Positions 6,753 through 9,688 of a DNA stretch of 9,688 nt are shown here, piece after piece. Below the pieces are notes generated by a model. It had not been told where the DNA came from. It ran no database searches and saw nothing but the letters and a program-made list of their open reading frames with translations. Origin of the DNA: Fimenecus sp051881415 (GTDB lineage: Bacteria > Bacillota > Clostridia > Oscillospirales > Acutalibacteraceae). The position numbers and the translations under genes are program-made. The stretch spans positions 1-9,688 of the forward strand of contig JBJEPV010000109.1 in assembly GCA_051881415.1 (NCBI GenBank), read 5' to 3'. The stretch's first letter is position 1, and each line of letters starts with the position of its first letter.

Positions 6753-7538
6753 ATGGGCAATTCCGTTTTTGAAAAAACAAAATATTTTATTATCGATATG
6801 GACGGCACTTTTTACCTCGACGGCAATTTGATTGACGGTGCGCTGGATTTTTTGGCGCGGGTTCGGGAACTGGGAAAAGACTTTTTCTTTTTCACCAACA
6901 ATTCCTCAAACAATGTCGAGGTTTGCCGGCAGAAACTCTCCAAAATGGGGTGCGAGGTGCCGCCCGAAAAAATCATTATTTCTTCCCATGTGACTGCGGA
7001 TTTTTTATTGCGCAACCGCAAAGGCAAGACGGTATATCTGCTCGGCAACGAACGACTGACCGCGGATTTCGAGGCGGCGGGCGTACCGCTGGTCAAAGAA
7101 AATCCCGATATTGTGGTGTTGGGGTTTGACACCACGCTCACCTATCAAAAATTGTGGGACGCGTGCCGTTACATTGCAAACGGCGCAGAATATATTGCGA
7201 CGCACCCCGATTTCAACTGCCCGACAGCGGACGGATTTATGCCCGACACGGGCTCGATGATGGCGCTTGTGAAGGCTTCGACGGGCAAAGAGCCGCTTGT
7301 GATGGGCAAGCCGCACCGCTATACGGTAGAGTATCTCACAAACCGTCTCGGCTGTGCGCCGGACGAGCTTTGTTTTATCGGCGACCGGTTGGAAACGGAT
7401 ATTTTAATCGGGCAAAAGCACAACATCCCCTCGGTGTTAGTGCTGACAGGCGTAACCGACCGCGAAAGTTACGAAAAAAGCGATATTCGCGCCACGCTGG
7501 TTTGCGACTCGCTGAAAGCATTTGCGGAAGTTTTATGA
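6753..7538 (+). CDS. HAD-IIA family phosphatase (NagD/AraL/PNPase-like)
   Basis: A 261-residue haloacid-dehalogenase superfamily hydrolase of subfamily IIA, cytoplasmic, acting on small phosphorylated metabolites or sugar phosphates. Motif I is IIDMDGTFYL (13-22) with nucleophile D15 and acid/base D17. Motif II is FTNNSSN (47-53) with T48. Motif III is K186 in GKPHRY. Motif IV is IGDRLETDI (209-217), with D211 and D216 for magnesium. The cap between motifs II and III contains HPDFNCPTADGFMPDTGSM (151-169), a characteristic pattern of the NagD/AraL type. Members of this group have loose substrate ranges, so no gene symbol is given. It follows an AAGGAG ribosome binding site and is 9 bases upstream of rnhA, so they are very likely one transcript; nothing in the sequence links their functions. 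Confidence 0.94.
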   Translation: MGNSVFEKTKYFIIDMDGTFYLDGNLIDGALDFLARVRELGKDFFFFTNNSSNNVEVCRQKLSKMGCEVPPEKIIISSHVTADFLLRNRKGKTVYLLGNERLTADFEAAGVPLVKENPDIVVLGFDTTLTYQKLWDACRYIANGAEYIATHPDFNCPTADGFMPDTGSMMALVKASTGKEPLVMGKPHRYTVEYLTNRLGCAPDELCFIGDRLETDILIGQKHNIPSVLVLTGVTDRESYEKSDIRATLVCDSLKAFAEVL

Positions 7539-7547
7539 GGAGAAGCG

Positions 7548-7991
7548 ATGACTGAGGTTGAATTATTTACGGACGGCGCGTGCTCGGGCAACCCCGGCCC
7601 CGGCGGTTGGGGCGCGATTTTGCGCTGCCGGGGAAAAGAAAAAGAACTTTCGGGCGGTGATGGGAACACCACCAACAACAAAATGGAGTTGACGGCAGTC
7701 ATTGAAGGCTTAAAAGCACTGAAATACCCGTGCAAGGTAACGCTGTATACCGACTCAAAATATGTAGCGGACTCCCTTTCCCTCGGCTGGGCGGAAACTT
7801 GGAAAGCGCGCGGCTGGAAAAAGAAAGACGGCAAGCCCGCCTTAAATCCCGATTTGTGGGAAGAACTGTTAGCCCTTTACCACACCCACGAGGTGAAAAT
7901 TGTTTGGCTCAAAGGGCACGCGGGGCACCCCGAAAATGAACGGTGCGACGCTTTGGCGGTAGCACAGTCGAAAAAATACACAAAAAACTGA
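7548..7991 (+). CDS. rnhA: Ribonuclease HI
   Basis: A 147-residue RNase H type 1, which cuts the RNA strand of RNA:DNA hybrids (R-loops, primers, misincorporated ribonucleotides). The four metal-binding carboxylates are visible: D9 in LFTDGACSGNPGPGGWG, E47 in NNKMEL, D69 in YTDSKYV, and D134 near the C-terminus. H124 of WLKGHAGHPENERCD is the catalytic histidine. The basic/tryptophan-rich region WAETWKARGWKKKDGK (81-96) corresponds to the handle loop that binds hybrid substrate, so this is the Escherichia coli-type rather than a handle-less form. The ribosome binding site GAGGAG overlaps the stop codon of the preceding HAD gene (TGAGGAG), which supports a shared operon. No strong intrinsic terminator follows. 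Confidence 0.96.
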   Translation: MTEVELFTDGACSGNPGPGGWGAILRCRGKEKELSGGDGNTTNNKMELTAVIEGLKALKYPCKVTLYTDSKYVADSLSLGWAETWKARGWKKKDGKPALNPDLWEELLALYHTHEVKIVWLKGHAGHPENERCDALAVAQSKKYTKN

Positions 7992-7999
7992 GCCGAATT

Positions 8000-8013
8000 T
8001 GTACTGCTGTACA
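8000..8013. promoter_or_regulatory. GTAC inverted repeat, possible operator
   Basis: TGTAC (8000-8004), spacer TGCT, GTACA (8009-8013), lying 12 bases upstream of the -35 box of the transporter promoter and just after the rnhA stop. It could be an operator site for a sugar-responsive regulator, or a weak hairpin end for the rnhA transcript. The 5-base stem with only a distant T run (8020-8023) makes a terminator unlikely. Only one copy is seen in the window. Confidence 0.3.
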
Positions 8014-8025
8014 GATGAGTTTTAC

Positions 8026-8054
8026 TTGCAAGCAGACCGAGAGTATGGTAATAT
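8026..8054 (+). promoter_or_regulatory. Promoter of the GPH symporter
   Basis: TTGCAA (8026-8031), a 17-base spacer and TAATAT (8049-8054), the latter preceded by TGG as in extended -10 promoters. Transcription would start near 8061, leaving a T/A-rich leader of about 46 bases before the TTG start codon at 8107. The symporter therefore has its own transcription unit and need not depend on the HAD-rnhA operon. Confidence 0.65.
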
Positions 8055-8106
8055 ATAACATATATTTTTAAATGTATTATTTTGTTGAAAATTGGGAAGT
8101 GATGTT

Positions 8107-9688
8107 TTGACTGAAACAACAACTGTTACCGCTACGGAAACTGCGGAACCCGCAGTAGAACAAGCCGAAAAAAAAGCCTCCTCACAAAATCGGCGGTATT
8201 TGCGCCCGCGTGAAATGTTCGCCTATTTGCTGACGGCATTCGGGCAAAAGAATTTGAATGAGTTTGTCAACGGCAACCGTCAGTTCTTTATGATTAGTTT
8301 CCTCGGCATTTCCGGTAAAGCATACGGTGTAATTATGTTTTTGGAAATGCTGTATGACGCGTTGGACGACTCGCTTTCGGGTGTGATTATTGACCGCACG
8401 CGTACGCGTTGGGGCAAGCTGCGGCCGTATTTGATGGTTGCGACACCGATTTGGGCGGTTGCAATCGTCATGCTGTTCACAACGCCTTCATTCCTTGCGA
8501 CCCCCACCGCAAAAATCGCTTGGGCGGTCATTGCAATTTTTGCGCACAACCTCGGTATGAGTTATTTCGGCGTTTGGCAGATTTTACCGTTCGATATTAC
8601 GCCGAATGTGAACGAACGCAACAACTTACTCGCCGCACAAAAGTTTATGGAACTGTTTGGGCAATTACTGCCGGGGCTTCTTCCCTTTTTCGTTGACCTT
8701 TTGCCGCGCCAAACCCACAATGCAGTCGGTATGCAGGATGTGTATTCGGGCTATGCGGTCATTATGGTTATCATTTCCGCCGCAACGGCGTTTTACGGCT
8801 TTTTCGTGATGCGGGAGCGCGTGCCGCTGGCTTCGCGTGAGCAAATGAAAGAAGTCAGCATTTTAGAATCCTTTAAAATCGCCTTTAAAAACCGCCCGAT
8901 GCTTGTATTGCAGTTGAATTACTTCTTAAACGGGTTAAAAGGCATCGGCGCTTCCAATGAAAAATTCTTCTGGATGCACAACGCCGGCGCGTTGTCTTAC
9001 TCCTCTATCGCAAGTATTTTCACCGGTATGCCGAGTTTCATTATTACGCCTTTGGTGCCGAAAATGATTCGCAAATTCGGCGCAAGAAACTTAGGCATTT
9101 ATGCCGGCCTGTTCGGCGGTGCGGCATATTTAACAATGTTCCTTCTCGGCTATCAACCGTTTGCACGCTTTAATGAAAACCTGACCTGGGATACCCCCGA
9201 GGGCATTGTGGTCAACCTTGTGTATATGACCATTATGCTGACCATTTGCGGTCTGCCGAACTCCGTTATCAATGTTGTCGGCACGATTTTGCAGGGCGAT
9301 GTGTATGACTACGGCGAATGGAAATACGGCGTGCGCAACGAGGCATTGATTGCCACCGTTTCGGGCTATTTCCAAAAAGCGGCAAACGCCATTAACGGGC
9401 TGTTGTCCGGCGTTGTGATTTCGCTGATCGGCTACACGGCGCACAAAGATGTGTTCGGCAATGTGGTGCGCGAAACCGACAGCAGCGTTTTGCGCGGGTT
9501 CTGGTTTATCTTCTGCGTTATGCCTTCCCTTGCGCGTTTCCTGTACGGTATTTCTTTGATTTTCTTCAATGTCCACGGCAAGTTTAAAGAGCAGATGCTC
9601 AAAGATTTGGAAGAACGCCGTTTGGAAGCCGTGCAAAAAATCAATGCCGAAACCGCTCAGGGGCTGTATGATTCAATCGACGAGTACA
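8107..9688 (+). CDS. GPH-family sugar:cation symporter (MelB-like), 3' end outside window
   Basis: An open frame of 527 codons with no stop before the window end, encoding a polytopic inner-membrane transporter of the glycoside-pentoside-hexuronide:cation symporter family (MFS_2 type), which takes up oligosaccharides, glycosides or uronides with sodium or protons. The key loop is DALDDSLSGVIIDRTRTRWG (84-103) followed by KLRPYL, with acidic D88 and D96. The late signature GDVYDYGEWKYGVRNE (397-412) is also typical. About 12 hydrophobic segments span residues 56-490, after a hydrophilic Thr/Glu/Ala-rich N-terminal tail (1-36); a charged helical tail begins near 490. The TTG start is inferred: GGAAGTGAT lies 7 bases upstream of it, counting from the purine core, whereas the first in-frame ATG (8215) has no good site and would cut into conserved sequence. 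Substrate is unknown; proximity to a cytoplasmic mannosidase is suggestive only. Confidence 0.9.
   Translation, partial: MTETTTVTATETAEPAVEQAEKKASSQNRRYLRPREMFAYLLTAFGQKNLNEFVNGNRQFFMISFLGISGKAYGVIMFLEMLYDALDDSLSGVIIDRTRTRWGKLRPYLMVATPIWAVAIVMLFTTPSFLATPTAKIAWAVIAIFAHNLGMSYFGVWQILPFDITPNVNERNNLLAAQKFMELFGQLLPGLLPFFVDLLPRQTHNAVGMQDVYSGYAVIMVIISAATAFYGFFVMRERVPLASREQMKEVSILESFKIAFKNRPMLVLQLNYFLNGLKGIGASNEKFFWMHNAGALSYSSIASIFTGMPSFIITPLVPKMIRKFGARNLGIYAGLFGGAAYLTMFLLGYQPFARFNENLTWDTPEGIVVNLVYMTIMLTICGLPNSVINVVGTILQGDVYDYGEWKYGVRNEALIATVSGYFQKAANAINGLLSGVVISLIGYTAHKDVFGNVVRETDSSVLRGFWFIFCVMPSLARFLYGISLIFFNVHGKFKEQMLKDLEERRLEAVQKINAETAQGLYDSIDEY

Noticed and set aside
8000..8013. AraR-type (GntR family) operator
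   Set aside because: The known AraR box has directly abutting TTGTAC/GTACAA halves; here the halves are separated by 4 bases and the outer bases do not fully match, so only a generic inverted repeat is reported.
9130..9636. 168-residue antisense frame inside the symporter
   Set aside because: It lies opposite conserved transporter sequence, including the GDVYDYGEW signature, and shows no recognisable domain.

Overview
The window looks like a chromosomal segment of an anaerobic, probably gut-associated member of the Clostridia (Oscillospiraceae/Ruminococcaceae-like). This placement is an inference from several signs: strong GGAGG-type ribosome binding sites, mixed moderate GC, a ComF with an N-terminal zinc ribbon, a 252-residue ExoA-type exonuclease, and a GC-rich intergenic palindrome cluster of a kind I associate with metagenomic Clostridia. 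No rRNA, tRNA, CRISPR array, transposase, phage gene or defence system was seen.

Left part (39-1036, minus strand): a small XRE-type DNA-binding protein is followed by a ComF-family phosphoribosyltransferase. The stop and start codons overlap as ATGA, so the two are probably translationally coupled. Bases 1037-1463 hold no credible gene. They contain a terminator-like hairpin (1096-1131), a very GC-rich long inverted repeat (1161-1235) and a string of further hairpins (1257-1453), the last part bounded by 9-base inverted ends.

Middle (1464-6622, minus strand): exoA (exodeoxyribonuclease III/AP endonuclease) and folC (folylpolyglutamate/dihydrofolate synthase) are one base apart and form an operon transcribed leftwards. 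Beyond folC, behind its own promoter (TTGACA, 17-base spacer, TAAAAA), lies a 1010-residue cytoplasmic GH38 alpha-mannosidase resembling the Ams1/MAN2C1 type.

Right part (6753-9688, plus strand): a divergent promoter region separates exoA from a HAD-IIA phosphatase and rnhA (RNase HI), which are 9 bases apart. After a 115-base gap with a good promoter and a short GTAC inverted repeat, a GPH-family sugar:cation symporter starts at TTG and runs off the window end (527 codons visible, no stop).

Functionally the window mixes nucleic-acid housekeeping (exoA, rnhA, comF), folate metabolism (folC), a phosphatase of unknown substrate, and two carbohydrate genes (mannosidase, symporter). The two carbohydrate genes are not adjacent and lie on opposite strands, so a joint role is only a guess. 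I did not find a convincing previously undescribed system. The least explained part is the composite repeat region at 1161-1453.
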